A stretch of 64,000 nt of DNA from Candidula unifasciata (GCA_905116865.2 CAJHNH020002005.1:1-64000); one strand, 5' to 3'. Counted from the first letter of the stretch, positions 45,457 to 57,990 are shown. The notes: a model not told the origin generated them from the sequence alone. A program made the numbers and translations.

Positions 45457-46059
45457 GATGATATATTTGAACGTATCTAGGCATGTGAGATAGCATCAGA
45501 TGGGAGCGGTGTCATAGAAAAGGGGGAGTAAGAAGAAGGAGGGAACGGGTTTCTTTTTTCGTACAATAATAATAATAATAATAATAATCGAGTTAAGCTC
45601 GAACAAGCTCGAACTTTTCTAGCGTAGAATGTTGCTTATCTACGCCACATCATTCATCGTTGAATGGCATTAATTAACAAGACATCCCTCACACAACGAC
45701 ATTCCAATGCTAACTAATTCACCTTTGAAAAGGGCAGCCTGAAAAACTGCTGACTCGTGCATTCAGTCAGCTTATGCACTATTGGTGTTTCTATGTTTCC
45801 CAGAGTACCAGACTTGAAAAACCTTTTTGTAGAATTCATTTTTAATTGCCACTTCGCAGTCTACTAGTTCTCGGAAGAAGCTAACTGTAATTTAAATTTC
45901 TAATAAACATTTGCCTTTACTATTTTTCCTTTTTTTCCTCCAACGATTGTTCACGTAACTGCAGTTTTTTTTTTTTCCTCCGTTAAATCTATACTTCGTG
46001 TAGGTTAGGTTGCTTTTGTGATTAAATATTTAAAATATATGGGGACGGGCCAGTCCTGA
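45457..46059. other. Unassigned; short (AAT)n
   Basis: (AAT)n at 45,566-45,589, T runs at about 45,966-45,976. No gene recognised. Confidence 0.45.
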
Positions 46060-46335
46060 CTAACGGGTGTGAGTTACGGGCACTGACAACAGCTAACAGA
46101 AGCCAGCTTCAGACCTCAGAAATGAGATATCTGAGAAATGCGGTCCAAGTGACACGAAGGGACAAAGTTCGCAATCAGGGAACTAGATCTTCAGGGCGAC
46201 CTAGGGTCCGCTGGGAAGACATCCGACAGTCCATGACTGACAGAGGACTGGGACGGAACAGAGCCAGAAGAAAAAAGCTGACTGAGAAGTCTGGGGATTT
46301 CTCTCGCAAACATAGAAGAGGAGCGACTAAGTAAG
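46060..46335 (+). pseudogene. Non-LTR RT C-terminal fragment with internal loss
   Basis: The frame at 46,122-46,334 reads MRYLRNAVQVTRRDKVRNQG then SSGRPRVRWEDIRQSMTDRG. The usual WFGHV segment between these blocks is missing. Short direct repeats GTAAGTAAGTAAG follow. Confidence 0.75.
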
Positions 46336-46399
46336 TAAGTAAGAAATATATAGCCCCTAAATAGAATGGATGTTTCTCTCGTAATTTTGTGTAAAATAT

Positions 46400-46640
46400 G
46401 TACAAGCAAACATACAAACAGGTGGACAAACAGGCAGATATATTGGCAAACTAACGCGAACATGGGTGGGACATGGTGGGCAGATGGACAGAGAGACATA
46501 CAGATGAGCAGGTAGATAAAAAAAAACGTGCAGACATATAATAAACATACACGGTATACAGAGTTTACATGGACAAAGAGACAGATAAACAATCAACAGA
46601 CAGATGGATGAACAGGCAGATGGTAGACGCGTAGTAACAA
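46400..46640. repeat. Degenerate (ACAGACAG/GATA)-type tract
   Basis: Recurrent GGACAAACAGGCAGATA and GGACAGAGAGACATACAGAT-like words without a fixed period. Confidence 0.5.
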
Positions 46641-46663
46641 AGAAAGATGGACGAGAAGTCTGG

Positions 46664-47107
46664 TCTGGTAGTCCTAGTTTCAGCTTCATAGCAAACGGGT
46701 CACCCCATCTTTGCTCCGCTCCTGTGCCAACGAAAAACACACAGAATGTTTATCACAGTATTAGGATTGCAGTTCATCATTGATGGTAGCAGAACTCGCC
46801 AACAGATCAGCAGTTGCCCACGCGATCAATTTTAATCACATAAGGGCACCACAACACTGCACGATAGGCATCGCGCCATTTTCTGAATCTACAATTCACA
46901 CCAACACGTTGGTCACAGTCGAAAAAAACATTCCAAATGCAATCCGCAGCCAACACAGGTCACGCCATGCATTCAACTCCGAAGCTGGGCGACGAAACTA
47001 TATCCAGTCTACAAATGGAGCAAAAATGCATCGGCCATCGTCCGGCAGAAGCAAAAAAATTTGCCTGTTTCGAACAGTGCCGCTGCCTAACGTCCATTTT
47101 GAGCAGA
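46664..47107 (+). mobile_element. Element A copy 3 (plus), internally deleted
   Basis: Starts CTGGTAGTCCTAGTTTCAGC and ends CGTCCATTTTGAGCAG. About 110 bp present in copies 1 and 2 (around 1310-1410 of copy 1) is missing. No clear target duplication. Confidence 0.75.
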
Positions 47108-47792
47108 AATATCAGTCTCCGTCGAGTGCCTGAAAATGTGTCCATTCATTTCTGTTTGTTAGTCCCAACCAACGGTACTCCACAGAGTACTTTTAAAATG
47201 GTCAATACAGCATTGCCATTTCAATATTAATTTCAGTTTTCGGAGAGTTAACAAGCTGATTTGTCAAGATCTCACGACTTGTAACATCTACGTCAAAGTC
47301 GTCAGCTTTCCTTTTTCCTTCATTGCTTGACATGAGTGCATTCTATGTGTTGTCTAATCCGACATTTAAATGATGCTCTATCTAGACCAAGCGCCAGTTT
47401 TGTTCGTTATTCTGCTCTCGTGAATACCACAATATGAATAACCCATATTAGATGCCCGGCAGAAGTGCTAAAACAGTCAAACGGCAACCTCAAATTCATG
47501 AAGCTGATGTCCTTGTCAGTTTTGATAAGTTAACTAACTATACGACACAATAACACAACACTAATTTGTGAACACGCCTTCAACTGAACAATCTTGTGTT
47601 GGGTTTAGATAATTAACAGTATGAATGCCCAAGAAAATCGTGAAATTGCACAGATTTGTCTTGGATCCCCTGTTGAATCCCTTGTAGTGTGCTCATTAAC
47701 ATGACTTCCTGGAGCTAATGAAAGTAAACCTCCCAGAACAGTTTCATGATAAAAAAATAATAATATATCGTAAAGAAGAAAAAAAACCACAT
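47108..47792. other. Unassigned sequence
   Basis: Moderate complexity, no known repeat or domain recognised. Confidence 0.4.
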
Positions 47793-47809
47793 ATGATATT
47801 GTTCATTAG

Positions 47810-48096
47810 TTCTTCTTCTTCTTGGCGTTCACCAGCTGTACACTCTGGCGTAAAGTTCTGGTTGTTCGTCCACTTCTGGACTGCAGTCCTGCTCCAGAAC
47901 CTGAGTGTTGCATGTGCATCAATTTTACAGATGAATGATTCAAGAAAATGCAGATTGCATGATTGTCTTGCCTCCCCTGTTGAGATGCCCTCCGACTATC
48001 AAAGGAAGCTCCCCAGTTAGTCGACTCTTACGACATGCTTTTGGGGAGGCAGTGGGTCTATTCTTGTTTTCCCTACAATAGGGCCCCGGAACCCAC
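47810..48096 (-). mobile_element. SINE-5 copy (minus) with 17-bp target duplication
   Basis: ATGATATTGTTCATTAG is perfectly duplicated at 47,793-47,809 and 48,097-48,113. Full length, (GAA)n tail short. With the 24,715 copy this fixes the element boundaries. Confidence 0.9.
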
Positions 48097-48113
48097 ATGA
48101 TATTGTTCATTAG

Positions 48114-48779
48114 GGAAAAACATATTTCCTTAACGTCATAGATGTCTGGAATGAGCAAATCACATTTCATTATATTCAGTCAATTAGTTTCCAGAATATT
48201 AAAATGTATTCATAGTCATGAATTTCTGAATGGACTGTACCAACATTATAGGGCAATATTTCTAAAAACAATAGGCTAGGAGTGTGTGTGTGTGTGTGTG
48301 TGGGGAGGGGGGGGGGGGGAGTCATATACCTGAAGAGCTCGGTTTAGAGCAGCATATCTACTCCAGTCACTATGCATTGTGAAGGATGCAATGTATATTT
48401 ATTTTCTTAATCTCCCTCACCTTACTTGGGATTTGAACCCTGACCTCCCACTAATGCAGCAAAATAGAAGCTGGCCAAATAGAAGTTCCAAATAAATTTT
48501 TTTTAAACTACGTAGGATGCCTTGCCAATCCCTGGTTTCCATCTCATTCGGCCTTCAACACCACTGAATCAGTGGAGCAGCTGTGGGAGCCAGACGCGGG
48601 GCTATAAATCACAGGCACATAATAGACTCAGGAATTCCGGCCGAGGAGATGATGGTCACTTCAGGTATATTTCACTGGACATTGTCCAGATTACTGACAT
48701 GCCCACCCAAGGATACCTAACGGAGAAATGGTGCGAAACACGCCGACTTAAGGTGTATAGTTGTTCAGGCGTTGAATGA
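48114..48779. other. Unassigned; TG and G runs
   Basis: (TG)n then a G run at about 48,281-48,320. The open frame at 48,522-48,779 shows no domain. Confidence 0.4.
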
Positions 48780-48960
48780 AGTACTCTTGTCTCCGTCGCA
48801 GGACGCTGTCGTCAGGTTGGAGTGACTGTTTCGTTTCCCGGTGTGCTGCTGACTATGTCTTTCGATTTTTTATTTTGTTTAGTATATTCTTCTTTCTCCG
48901 CTTCTTTTCTTTGCAACTGTAAGCGACGAACACAGTGCTAATCTATTTACTGAGCTCTTG
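48780..48960 (+). mobile_element. Possible SINE-6 copy, diverged
   Basis: A decayed GTTTCGTTTCCCGG B-box-like word, then ATTTTGTTTAGTATATTCTT and CTTCTTTCTCCGC, resembles 39,290-39,370. Confidence 0.4.
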
Positions 48961-49059
48961 TTTCTTCCCTATCTATCTTCTCTATCTTTCATAAATCTAG
49001 TTTCATTTTCAGTCACAAGACTAACATGTAGCTACTATTACTACTACAACTGCGTATTT

Positions 49060-49096
49060 TTCTATTCCTCCTCCTCCTCCTTCTTCTTCCTCTTCC

Positions 49097-49127
<31 letters not shown>

Positions 49128-49155
49128 TTTCGTCTTCTTTCTCTTCTTCGATAAA
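49060..49155. repeat. (TTC)n tract
   Basis: Impure TCC and TTC units. Confidence 0.9.
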
Positions 49156-50489
49156 GGCAGAAGAAGGAGAGTCAGAAGAAGCAGCGTCTTGTGCGCCAAT
49201 GGAGTGAAAATAGATCCTTTATTTGTGACTTGTATAGACTTGTTTCTGATGCTACTGATTTCAAGTATGGCGTGGGATTTATCAGTCGTTTACCTCTCGG
49301 TTCAAGAAGTAGAAGATATAACAATTCTCAAACAAATCACACTCTCTTGCTTCAGTGATATCTTTTCTTTTGACCTAGCCATCCTGGCAACAAACTTGTT
49401 TGGATTCCATGCCTTGTATTGTAAAAAACACCCAGAACGCCGCGGGTTTCGCCGCCATTTTGTTTGTGAACTGGGAGACTGTCACACAGGAAGAGGCTTC
49501 GGAGATGAGGTGGGTCGTTGGGGATCACAGGCGTTAGAGCTGTCGCGTCATGTACGAGACCTCAGCGCCATGCCCCCACGGACCATTTACTCGGGGCCCC
49601 CCTCGAAGGCAGTGGCGCGGCTGGAGATAATTAAAAACCTATAACGATCGATCAGTGAATACTTCGCACGCTGAAGCTCTTGAATGCAAACATCGACGAG
49701 TTACTAAGTAAAACCTCTGCATTCTCTACGACCCGGTGAAGCGGCAAAAAATGTCCTTAACAAAAATATTCCATACTCCGCGGTGTTTACAATTCTAATA
49801 TTATGTCTGACGGTCTGATAAAATCTTTGTATTTAAGCGCGTCTAAATGGCTGTCTCGCAGACGGACTGAAGCGACGGCCGTTAAATTTATTTAAATACA
49901 TATCTGCGGTTTTTTTCCCCCGGCTCTTCACTAAACGTTCATGCGAGGCCTTGTTTCATAATAGAAGCTACTACTTTGTTCTGTAAGTAAAGGAAGTTAA
50001 GTGAGTGGGCGTCAGTGAGTTGTGGACACCGAGTATTAGCACCTCCTGTAATGTTTTCACGTCTGTTGGGAACCTTTTAAATTTCGTACATTCTTCTTTG
50101 TGAGTGTTTCACTTTCTCGCTTGGTCGTCTTCCTTGGGCCGTACAGGGCTACCAGAAAAACTCTTTTGTTGTCGTCGTTACCTAACAACTGTTGTGATCG
50201 TATTGATCAAAGTCATGGAGACGTTTTTTGTGCACAAACGCTCACTACAGCGGTGCCAGAATCTAGCATCTTAGCCACTCGATCTGTTTGTGTCCCCGCA
50301 CTGTTCACTCCCTCTATAAGAACACTTACCTTATCTGGCTCGTCATGCATTAGTTCAGCAGTAAAGTAGTGGCAGCACCAGCCAGTCTATCTTTCTGTTA
50401 GTTTCCCAATACACCGGCATCACCTGGGAAAAAATATCAGACTACAAGGGACATCTGAAGCGATGGTTGCCACTTTGCAAGGAGCACAC
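49156..50489. other. Unassigned single-copy-looking sequence
   Basis: The largest stretch without any recognised repeat. An open frame continues from the TTC tract to 49,644 on the plus strand (CHTGRGFGDEVGRWGS and similar) with no known domain. It could hold an unrecognised exon or regulatory DNA. Confidence 0.35.
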
Positions 50490-50745
50490 GTCTCCCTTTT
50501 TTTTTCAACATGTACTGCGAATCAGTTACAATTGCGACATGTATGGGATCTCAAGACAGCGGAAGACTGCAGTGACCGCCTCCACCACCATTCTCAAACT
50601 AGAGGTTGTGGCATCATATGCAAGGTTCTGTTACATTAAGCAAAGTCCTTTATCTTTTGCTTAAAAAAAAAAAAAAAAACACCATGAACCTTGTCTGCCT
50701 TTCAACTGTATAAATAAGTATATCACATGGGCAAGAAGAGATATA
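50490..50745 (-). pseudogene. RNase H-type LINE relic (minus)
   Basis: Reverse-strand words (CTTGTCTGCCTTTCAACTG; ACCATTCTCAAACTAGAGG) match the 2991-3257 relic. Frames are broken. Confidence 0.55.
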
Positions 50746-50899
50746 AAACCTCACAAAAAGTATATTAGCAAGCTTCACAATATAACAAATACAAACAAAA
50801 TGTGAACGTTGCGGCTACGCAGCCGTCATCAGCACATACAAATCAATCAATACTACACAAAAACACAAAATTACTCTAGCTGGTGTCTCGAAGCCTGGG

Positions 50900-51140
50900 C
50901 AAGAACTGTCACATAGCATGTTATGAAATGTGGAGACCGGTAGGCTACGTGAAGAGTAACAAGCATCGCGTGTCGGAGGTCTTGGGTATTTTCCCTAGGA
51001 AATGCCAGTGTATTAGTAAATAAACAGGTAGAAAGACTGGCTGGTTCTGCACAACTCGATGGTAAACGTATGCATGACAAGCTAAATTTTGTAAGGGCCC
51101 TTTGGGGGCGAGTGAACAGTGCGGAAGTACAGATAGATCA
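50900..51140 (+). pseudogene. RNase H-type LINE relic (plus)
   Basis: VFSLGNASVLVNKQVERLAG then HDKLNFVRALWGRVNSAEVQ, parallel to the GH motif and C-terminal region of 19,875-20,340. Opposite in orientation to its neighbour at 50,490. Confidence 0.65.
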
Positions 51141-51204
51141 TCACAGTCTGAAGAGAAAGATTGTGCAATGAATGATCAGGAGATCGGGTTGACAATCAGC
51201 ACTG

Positions 51205-51375
51205 GGTGAGCTGAGTGGTCTCGAGGCATGGCGTCCGCCACGAGTGTTCAGTGCCGGGTTCAGGCCCCGGCGAAGGCTGGGATTTTTTCACGCAGACTGC
51301 TGATTATTTGCCCTGGTCTCTGGGTAGTTAGATCGGATGCCTGTGTGTATTGTTGCGCACGTAACAAATCTCCTG
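51205..51375 (+). mobile_element. SINE-1 5' half (plus)
   Basis: GAGTGGTCTCGAGGCATGGC, B-box GGGTTCAGGCCCC, body to TGTGTATTGTTGCGCACG, then lost. Confidence 0.8.
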
Positions 51376-52267
51376 GTAGTACCTCCCGACTCTAATTTGA
51401 ACATAACGCTAAAAAAATTCGTTGGTTGGTTCACGTCATACTGAAGAGAACATACAGCTAATACTGAGACACCTTAGGCAAAAGACCTATTTTAGTGTAA
51501 CTATGAACACGACAAAATCCGAAATCATGAGCTGAGAGCGTGAGCGAGTGGAGGAAGAGACATACATGAAGAGTAAGTGATGGATAAAAAGAGAGAGATA
51601 GTTGACAGAGTCAGAACAAAAATGAGCAAGAGGAAAGCTTTCCTTTTTCGTCTTTATCTTCTGCCACCCCACCCCTCTTCCTCTACCCTAATCTTTCGCC
51701 TCCTAATTCTTATACATCTTATTTACTTCGAACCTCCTCTTTCTGGACCGACAAGCATGCATCAACATACTGACATTTATTCGCCGATAAATTTCAATTG
51801 GTTTCACCCCATCACTGAAGCCAAAACGGATAAGTGAACGCTGCTCCTCTTTGTTACCCATCAAAAGTTGGGCAGCCATCTTCAAAGTGGCAAAACGACG
51901 TCCCCGTTCTCGTCTGCTCCGTGATGTCACTTTTCTTTAACACTAGTGACATCATTGTTGCAAGTGTTAAAATGCAGATGATGACATCATTTACAACAAT
52001 ACTGAGAAGTTACAAGACAATCCCATAGCAATTGTAATTTCTATCCCAGTTTTACGGCTTTCATTTGAAACCACTTCCTGGTTGGTTTTGTTTTTTGTTT
52101 TCCAAAATGTGACATGCTATTTTGGAAAAAACAAACAAAAGGCTATAAGTTTCCTACTGGAAGGGGCAGGCGTCGACCATAACAATGGTGGACGACTAAT
52201 ATCGTTGGGGGAGGGGGGGGAGGGGGGGGGGAGACAGGTGGTTAGGGTGTCCCTCTAGCAAGCCGTG
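51376..52267. other. Unassigned; G run near the end
   Basis: G runs at about 52,206-52,232. Small open frames without domains. Confidence 0.4.
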
Positions 52268-52520
52268 ATGAGAGCAACGTTTCACAAAAGGACCGTCTAC
52301 GAGGGGCGCCGATACAATTAAAGCTTTGGCGGAGGGCCCAGACCTCCAACCAATTTTTTGGGGAGACGGGTTTAAGGGCTCTAAGCATTGTTTAAAACTG
52401 CTTCTGGCGTCATCGGAAATGGAACTCTTCGCTGGCTGCTGAAGAGGAGGACGCACCGAGTGTTTTGGGAATGTCTCAAAGTGCTATGGCGTCAATGCTT
52501 AGCGCCACACTCAAAACAGC
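52268..52520 (+). pseudogene. RNase H-type LINE 3' relic
   Basis: GTRLWRQCL-type end: GGAACTCTTCGCTGGCTGCT and GAGTGTTTTGGGAATGTC match GTLRWLLK...ECPE of the family. Confidence 0.55.
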
Positions 52521-53210
52521 CTGGTTTAAGTGATTAATAATAATAGCGTGCCTATGGCACACACACATATATATATACATACATGAGGGGGGGGGGGTGG
52601 AAGAGGTCAAGATGCCTAAGACTCCGAGTTTTGGCGCCCTTGCCTGCACCACGATGACGGTGATGATGATCAGTAAAACCAAAACAGGCTCTTGATCTGT
52701 TCTCTGGATTTATTCGTTCCTTTCTTGTAAACGATGTTATAACAAACTGAATAGATCGACACCGACAAGCCAGAATATCCCTCTCGTAAAAGCACTGCTT
52801 TGTTCCCACACATGTTTGGATAACACTGGCTCCGTTTTCTCCTCTCTTAGCCTTTGACCTCGAAAATCAGATTCGTCAACACCTCTGCCATTCACGTTCT
52901 GGCCCAGTCAAGTGCTATATCAATTAAAGTCTTTAGGGTACGGGTTTGGCGCATTATAGACTAGTTTTTCTACGTTCTGTTTCTCTATGGGGCCATTCAT
53001 CGCCAAACAATATTCATGCTGGGTGCTGGAGTGGCAATGGGTATTCAATGGCGCAAATGTAAAAAGTCGATTTACTGACCCAGGGCACTCGGTGATTGGT
53101 TGGTCGACTGGGTATAGTGACTGTGGCGTTAGATGACTGGCTGTTTTTATGATGAAATGTAAAGCAGTTATCATACAAGTAGGAGCAAGAAAATGAGGAG
53201 ACTGTGGGGA
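52521..53210. other. Unassigned sequence
   Basis: Short TA run and G run at about 52,564-52,597. No gene recognised. Confidence 0.4.
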
Positions 53211-53400
53211 AGGGAAGGGGAGGAGAAGAAAAAGAAGAAGAAGATGATGACGACATGATGATGATGATAAAAAAGAAGAAGAAGAAGAAGAAGAAGAAGA
53301 AGAAAAAGAAAAAAAAAAAGAAGAAAAAGAAGAAGAAGAAAAAGAAGAAGAAAAAGAAGAAGAAGAACAAGAAAGAAGAAGAACAAGAAGAACAAGAAGA
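53211..53400. repeat. Polypurine (GAA)n tract
   Basis: Impure GAA, GAAAAA and GAAGAAC units, about 190 bp of almost pure purine on the plus strand. Confidence 0.95.
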
Positions 53401-53464
53401 CGACAACGACGACAGCGCCGCAGAAGGAACAGTAGGAGATGGTGAAGAAACAGACAAATAAATG

Positions 53465-53722
53465 GGATACAGGGTGAATGGTTTGGACATCTAACCAGGA
53501 TGAAAAATGATCAAATAACATCACAAATTTTCAACCAAAGAAGCTCAGGATATAAGGCAAGAGGAAGACCAAGGAAACGGTGGATTGACGGGGTCTCCGA
53601 AAACTGCCAAAAGCACGGCCTCAGAACATCAGATGCTGCCCGCCTTGCTTACGACAGGAACTTGCATCTCCCCACAACGCTTAGCGGCATACGTGGAAGG
53701 AAAAAGAAAAAGTAAGGGTGAC
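53465..53722 (+). pseudogene. Non-LTR RT C-terminal fragment (plus)
   Basis: GEWFGHLTRMKNDQITSQIF in one register, then ARGRPRKRWIDGVSENCQKH, DRNLHLPTTLSGIRGRKKKK. The polypurine tract sits just upstream and an AAAAAGAAAAAG tail downstream. A short relative is at 4250. Confidence 0.85.
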
Positions 53723-54061
53723 ACAAACATGAGCGCCTGTATCTCGCCTAGGAAAACGAGCATGCAGAAACATCGCTATCTGAACCACTGGAAAACTAGA
53801 GAATGAAGGCTAACCCCGCTTAGAAAACGAAAAACAGTGATCTCTAGTGACAGACAGACGCAATTGAATTCAATAACTCAGTGCAGTTGCATAAAATTCT
53901 CATAAAAGTGCAATTCAAATACACATTCAATTAACATTCTGGGCAACATGCTAAACACGGGCATGCCAGGTAGCCCACTGTAGCTGTGTGAGAAATCCGT
54001 CAAAATGCAAATAGCCAAATCTGTTGCAATAAACGAGCTGGGTTTGGACGCCGATAAATTC
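53723..54061. other. Unassigned sequence
   Basis: No repeat or domain recognised. Confidence 0.4.
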
Positions 54062-55440
54062 CAACGTTTGTTTCACAGCTGGTCTAAGATCTATCCATAT
54101 CATGTGTATTACGATCCATTCACATCATGTGTTTTAGGATCCATCTAAATCATATGTATTAGGATCCGTTCATATCATGTGTATTACAGATCTCAAGGGT
54201 CGATTCTTGTCATCTGTACTACAGAGCTCTAGTCGAAACATGTCATTTGTAACAGATTATGGGCCGACCCATGTAATTCGTATAACCGAGTTCAAGGGTC
54301 GACCCTGGTTATTTGTATTACCGAGTTCAAAGGTCGACCCTTTTTATTTGTATTACTAAGTTCAAGGGTCGACCCGTGTCATTTGTATCACAGAGACGAT
54401 GGGGTCAACATTCACATAACAGTATATCCCTGTGACTCTAGGGTTGTCACGCTTTATGTGTGTCACAGAGACGATGGGGTCAACATTCACATAACAGTAT
54501 ATCCCTGTGACTCTAGGGTTGTCACGCGTTATGTGTGTCACAGAGACGATGGGGTCAACATTCACATAACAGTATATCCCTGTGACTCTAGGGTTCTCAC
54601 GCGTTATGTGTGTCACAGAGACTGTGAGCTGACATGTCATGTGTACCACAGAGACTGGGTTCATACACACCATGTCTCACAGAGACTGGTTTGACACGCA
54701 CCATGTTCTCACAGAGACTGGGTTGACACACACCATGTCTCACAGAGACTGGGTTGACACACACCATGTCTCACAGAGACTGGGTTGACACATGTCATGT
54801 GTACCACAGAGACTGTGGGTTAACAAAAGTGGGTTGATACACACTATGTCTCACAGAGACTGGTTTGACACACACCATGTATTGCAGAGACTACGGGTTG
54901 ACAAAAGTGGGTTGACACATACCATGCCTCACAGAGACTGTGGTTTGACATAAAAGTGGGTTGACATACACCATATCTCACAGAGACTGTGGGTTGACAA
55001 AAGTGGGTTGACACACACCATGTCTCACAGAGACTGTGGGTTGACAAAAGTGAGTTGACACACACCATGTCTCACAGAGACTGTGGGTTGACAAAAGTGG
55101 GTTGACACACACCATGTCTCACAGAGACTGTGGGTTGACACACACCATGTCTCACAGAGACTGTGGGTTGACACACACCATGTATCACAGAGACTGAATT
55201 GACACATGTCATGTGAATCACAGATACTGCGGGTTGACAACAGTGGGTTGACACACACATTATGACTTACAGAGACTGTGGGTGTACACATGTCATGTGT
55301 ACCACAGAGACTGCGGGTTGACAAAAGTGGGTTGACACACACCATGTCTCACCGAGACTGTGGGCTGACATGTGACATTTGTATGACAGATACTTTGGGT
55401 TGGCAAATGCCACGTGTATCACAAACACTTTAGGGTTGGC
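54062..55440. repeat. Composite minisatellite with nested periods
   Basis: Left part 54,062-54,388 has ~30-40-bp units with ATGTGTATTACGATCC and TTCAAGGGTCGACCC words. 54,389-54,613 holds three 75-bp units (starts 54,389, 54,464, 54,539). From 54,614 units begin CACAGAGACTG and contain GGTTGACACACACCATG, some with the insert GGGTTGACAAAAGTG. Confidence 0.9.
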
Positions 55441-55779
55441 CCTGTCTCTTAACCAAGATCTCTTCTTTGGTTAGTGCCATGTCCTCAGTGCGTGTTGGCA
55501 GTGAAAGTTCTTCCTTGTTGTCTGTTCCAAGAAACTTCGTTATATATTCTGCTCATCGCTACCGCTAAGTGCCATTCTTCTTCTCAACATCTTGCTATCT
55601 CCGGTAGCAGGTAGCAGTTGGTGTGCTGACATCCTTCAATGCCATGACAAATGGCTGTCATTAATATTCTTCTGTTGTCTTTCTATTTTTGTTTCGACCC
55701 AATATGGAAAAAACGAACAGCAGAATGTTTTTCTTTTCTTCTGACGGCGCTTTGCTAATGCAGTTTCCACACATGGGTT
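55441..55779. other. Unassigned sequence
   Basis: No repeat or domain recognised. Confidence 0.4.
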
Positions 55780-56082
55780 TTTTTTTTTTTCTGCTGCTTC
55801 TTCTACTAACACTTCTTCTTGTGCTTCTTCTACTACGTGGCATTCTTCTTCTTTATCTTTTCTTTTGTGTCGTGCTTCTTCAGTATGGCTTCTGCTTCTT
55901 TTACGCTACTACTGTCGAAATTTCTGTATGTTTTTTTTTTACTGTGAGTTTGGTTAACGTCTGTTTTTTTTTCTACTTCCTTTTACGACACACTTCTTAC
56001 TTCTGGCTTCTTCTGGCTCTCTTTTTTCTAGCAACTTCTTTTTTTGCATTTTTATCTGTTTTCCCTCTTCTTCTTCTTTTGC

Positions 56083-56117
<35 letters not shown>

Positions 56118-56322
56118 AAAATTGACATTCTTCGTCTTCTTCTGATTCCCCTTCTACTTACTTCTTCTTCCTCTTTCTTCTTCTTCTTCTGCTTCTTCTT
56201 CTTCTTCTTCTTCTTCTTCTACTACTACTTCTTCTTCCTCTTTCTTCTTCTGCTTCTTCTTCTTCTACTACTACTTCTTCTTCCTCTTTCTTCTTCTTCT
56301 TCTTCTTCTTCTTCTTCTTCTT

Positions 56323-56352
<30 letters not shown>
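55780..56352. repeat. (TTC)n-rich tract, impure then pure
   Basis: TTC units mixed with TTCTGC, TACTAC and T runs, becoming pure TTC at 56,290-56,352. Low-complexity open frames across it are not genes. Confidence 0.9.
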
Positions 56353-56355
<3 letters not shown>

Positions 56356-56474
56356 GCTGACAGACTTGATGGGAAAAGTGCACGGAGAAGAGCACACACA
56401 AAAATGAGCTTGATTTCTAAAGGCTCTCACATTGGACCCGTCCTACATTTGGCCCATTCAAACACTCAGCATTA

Positions 56475-56873
56475 CAACTCACGTTTTCGAGCCCAGAAAG
56501 AGAGCTACTTCCCTTCCCATTCATAAATCGCTGTGTCGCACATCTTGTCCAATGTTGCAGGGCTGTCACGCTACGCTGCATACAGTAGTGAGACCTAGGC
56601 TGCATGCAGTCGTGGGACATAGGCTGTGACAAGGAGAAGGGAAGGGGAAGTTTAGGATCAGTTCTGCATGTTTATGGGTCGTTAAAAGCGCTCACATCCT
56701 GTAATACGGAACTGTCGATATTGCCGGTAGGTCAACACCACTAGTAAAATGCTGCGTGTTGTTGGCCGGTCACTAAGCGTGACATCCCCGCAACATAAGG
56801 CAAGCCGTGCAACACGGTGATTTAAGAATGTGAAGGGAAGTCACTCTCTTTCTGGGCCTGAAAACGTGAGTTG
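56475..56873. mobile_element. MITE-like element with ~100-bp terminal inverted repeats, TA target
   Basis: The left end CAACTCACGTTTTCGAGCCC and the right end (reverse complement CAACTCACGTTTTCAGGCCC) pair over about 100 bp (56,475-56,574 and 56,775-56,873). Flanking dinucleotides are TA on both sides. The ~200-bp interior has no coding potential. TA targets suggest a Tc1/mariner-type or pogo-type parent, but termini alone do not decide it. Confidence 0.75.
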
Positions 56874-57601
56874 TACCCACTCATCTTTCACAAGGCAATT
56901 TTGTTTTTATATATCAAGCATATTGTGTTAAAATATCGAAATGCATAGCATGAATGTAAAGCACAAAAAAAAAAAAACCCCATGGATGGCAAATGCATAC
57001 TTTTAAAATACAAAGGCAGAGAGATAAATATATGTACGGTTTTACCACAAGGATAGGGTAGAACAATAACAATGACCTTTTCCGTAATTGTGGTGATCGT
57101 GTGAGATTGTGAATCAAGACAACCTAAGTCTTTCAGCATGGCACACAATGATGATGATGACTCTTCTGCTATAACTGGGCAATTAACATTCTGAACCCGT
57201 GGAACGTAGACGGGAATCATCAGGCAACAAGGAAACAATACTTTCAGGGCGACCGTAAAACACTGATGGGAACGGTTTATAGAAGTACAGCCTACAGTGA
57301 AAACCCACTCAGCTCTCACAAACCTCGGCTTTATCACGTGTTTGTTTGCTTCGATTGTGCTCGTTGGCGATCATAAAATTAAGTGGCGACACCCGATCCG
57401 GGACGAATACAGGTGCTGGCGAAGGCGATACGCCCCCTTCTCCGAACGCTCTCCACAGGACCAAGACAATCAAATTATGTGCCTCTGTCGAAGGAGAAAA
57501 CTGGAATGTATCGGGGTATTTCCCTGGCTGCTGCCACTAATTCTTTATTGCAACTGTATTCAATGGAGGTCTTCTTGGCGAAGTTTGGTTTGATTGGTTT
57601 G
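56874..57601. other. Unassigned sequence
   Basis: Poly-A run at about 56,966-56,978. No domain or repeat recognised. Confidence 0.4.
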
Positions 57602-57945
57602 AACCACAGATCAACATCACGGCACAAGGGGAGTAACCCATTAATGCTTCATTTTACTTCTAACTGAAGCCTGAGTCCGAAGAATCTCACCGTAGAGCAG
57701 GAATCCGTAGCACCGGTGAGGATCCCGAACTACTTTGGGTAGATTTTTAACTCGAAATTTTGCCCAGGAAGCGCCGTTAGGCTACTCTTTTTGATTTTTA
57801 ACTGCAAAGGGATTTTTTTTTTTTTTTTTTTGCGTGCACAACAATACACACGGGCGTCCTATCTTACTATCCAGAGACCAGGCGCAAATTACTAGACTTC
57901 CATGTGAAAAAAATCCCAGCCTTTACCGGGGTCTAAACCCGGAAG
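57602..57945 (-). mobile_element. SINE-1 copy (minus), near full length
   Basis: Reversed tail CAGATCAACATCACGGCACA through GCCGTTAGGCTACTCTTTTT to reversed B-box GGGGTCTAAACCCGG. A run of 18 T interrupts at 57,813. Another B-box-like GGGTTCG at 57,973 starts a separate fragment. Confidence 0.85.
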
Positions 57946-57990
57946 CCGTTTGCCTGGCGTTCTGAAGGTCGCGGGTTCGTTTCACGATTG

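Noticed and set aside
48958..49644. 228-residue protein with a hydrophobic N-terminus
   Set aside because: The N-terminal Phe/Ser-rich half is a (TTC)n tract and the rest has no recognised domain; no splice or codon evidence.
50820..50905. Possible separate gene between two RNase H relics
   Set aside because: Only short frames; the flanks are LINE debris in opposite orientations.
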